A stretch of DNA of 64,000 bases. It comes from Salegentibacter holothuriorum. GTDB taxonomy: Bacteria > Bacteroidota > Bacteroidia > Flavobacteriales > Flavobacteriaceae. This document shows positions 63,151 to 64,000 of this stretch, one piece after another; positions within the stretch are counted from its first letter, which is position 1, and the number at the start of each line of letters is the position of its first letter. The notes below the pieces were generated by a model that worked only from the letters and a program-made list of their open reading frames with translations, was not told the DNA's origin and searched no databases. Position numbers and translations under genes: made by a program. The DNA is taken from positions 434,001 to 498,000 of the forward strand of contig NZ_FUYY01000002.1 in assembly GCF_900168045.1 (NCBI RefSeq). Direction: 5' to 3'.

Positions 63151-64000
63151 TTATGCTTTTATTATTTTCTCCAGAACTTCTGCAATTTTACGATCGTTGG
63201 CCAGGCGTGGCAGTTTATTTTGTCCGCCCAGTTTTCCAATAGATTTCATATACTGCTGAAAACCGTTTTCTGGAACTCTTGATATTTTTAATGGTTGAAG
63301 AATTTTTCCTTCAATAAGATCAAAATAGTAAGAATTTTGCTTTTGAAGGCTTTTATCCAGGATTTTACTGAATTTCGCTGAATCTACAGGCTCTTTTTCA
63401 AATTCTATAAACCACTCGTGGTAGGGTAGTTCTTCATTTTCAGGAGTGATTTGTGGCGCTACAGTAAACTCACTTATTTGGGCATTTGTAGCTAGAGTAG
63501 CTTCCTGAATCGCTTCTTCTACTTCCTTGGCAATAACATGTTCCCCGAAAGCTGAAATAAAATGTTTTATCCTACCCGAAACAATAACTCGATAAGGCTT
63601 TGTACTGGTAAATTGTACCGTATCACCAATATTGTAAGCCCAAAGGCCTGCGTTGGAAGAAACCAGCATCACGTAATTTATGCCTGTTTCAACCTCACCA
63701 ATGCTAAGTCGTTTAGGATTTTCATCAAAAAATTCATCGGCTTTTATGAACTCGTAGAACATTCCTGAGTCAAGTTGTAGTAACATTCCTTTTTCGGTTT
63801 GTTTATCCTGAAAAGCGAAAAATCCTTCTGAAGCCGGGTATAATTCTATGCTATCTACTTTTCTTCCAATAAGGTTTTCAAATTTAGAACGGTAAGGTTC
63901 ATAATTTACTCCGCCGTAAATAAACAAGTCAAAATTTGGGAATAGCTCACCGACTTTCTTGCCGGTTTTTTGCTGAAGTCTTTCAAAATACATTTGCACC
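63151..64000 (-). CDS. GH3-family adenylate-forming protein, start beyond window
   Basis: Only the C-terminal 283 residues or so are inside the window; full-length proteins have about 500. The fragment has LFIYGGVNYEPYRSKFENLI, LYPASEGFFAFQD, YVMLVSSNAGLWAYNIGDTV and ISAFGEHVIAKEVEEA, the pattern of the plant GH3 acyl-acid-amido synthetase family, and ends with a typical tail (LARLANDRKIAEVLEKI-like). Members in plants join amino acids to hormones; the bacterial role is unknown. The frame is open to the window edge. Confidence 0.85.
   Translation of the reverse strand, partial: VQMYFERLQQKTGKKVGELFPNFDLFIYGGVNYEPYRSKFENLIGRKVDSIELYPASEGFFAFQDKQTEKGMLLQLDSGMFYEFIKADEFFDENPKRLSIGEVETGINYVMLVSSNAGLWAYNIGDTVQFTSTKPYRVIVSGRIKHFISAFGEHVIAKEVEEAIQEATLATNAQISEFTVAPQITPENEELPYHEWFIEFEKEPVDSAKFSKILDKSLQKQNSYYFDLIEGKILQPLKISRVPENGFQQYMKSIGKLGGQNKLPRLANDRKIAEVLEKIIKA

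Noticed and set aside
1-64000. Prophage, integrative element or insertion sequence
   Set aside because: No integrase, transposase, phage structural or conjugation genes were seen; only short palindromes and one dead methylase suggest past mobile DNA.

Overview
The window looks like a chromosomal segment from a member of the Bacteroidota, most likely family Flavobacteriaceae (a marine Gramella/Salegentibacter-type organism is my guess, not something the sequence proves). Reasons: AT-rich DNA; promoters of the Bacteroidetes type (TTG, about 19-20 bases, TAnnTTTG) and no obvious Shine-Dalgarno sites; several TTG/GTG starts; and lineage-typical genes and orders such as acpP-fabF-rnc-small conserved protein-pyk, DUF6427-DUF6341-purD, a PD-(D/E)XK AddA/AddB-like pair, and an OmpA protein with thrombospondin type 3 repeats. 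It is mostly housekeeping sequence. I see no prophage, integrase, IS transposase or CRISPR array.

Layout. 1-8.2 kb: the end of an isoaspartyl peptidase gene, an outer-membrane phospholipase A gene, then a four-gene operon: GbsR/MarR-type regulator, RND adaptor, RND pump, TolC-like outer-membrane factor. The phospholipase and regulator promoters carry the same 18-base operator-like inverted repeat just upstream of the -7 element, which suggests one regulon. 8.2-13.2 kb: thioredoxin, a minus-strand run of small proteins (DUF5996, GNAT, YCII lipoprotein, CYTH, NAD(P)-binding), and DNA polymerase IV behind a long hairpin. 13.3-17.7 kb: the minus-strand fatty-acid/RNase III/pyruvate kinase operon. 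17.8-22 kb: purN, rnhA, a PfkB sugar kinase and a long PurF-like amidotransferase. 22-22.6 kb: three tandem copies of a probable small RNA gene, each with its own terminator and two with clear promoters. 22.6-33 kb: superoxide dismutase, the AddA-like and AddB-like proteins separated by kbl and ompA, and an alpha/beta hydrolase. 33.2-33.6 kb: tRNA-Ala(TGC) next to a decayed tandem copy of itself. 33.6-53.4 kb: GNAT, MATE pump, enoyl-CoA hydratase, three tiny membrane proteins, queD, lpxH, recJ, ade, a uracil-DNA glycosylase-family gene, rsmI, tdk, alr, mscL, asd, prolyl oligopeptidase, a family 9 glycosyltransferase and a DUF4254 gene. 53.4-53.9 kb: the remnant of a D12-class DNA adenine methylase. 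54-64 kb: DUF6427, DUF6341, purD, a PaaK/CapK-like ligase and a minus-strand surface-polysaccharide run (glycosyltransferase 2, UDP-glucuronate decarboxylase, rfbD, rfbC) with a large conserved protein and a GH3-family protein cut by the window end.

Spacers are rich in short dispersed palindromes whose stems differ between copies but stay paired. The observations most worth following up are the small-RNA array, the shared operator linking phospholipase and efflux pump, the decayed tRNA cassette and the methylase remnant.
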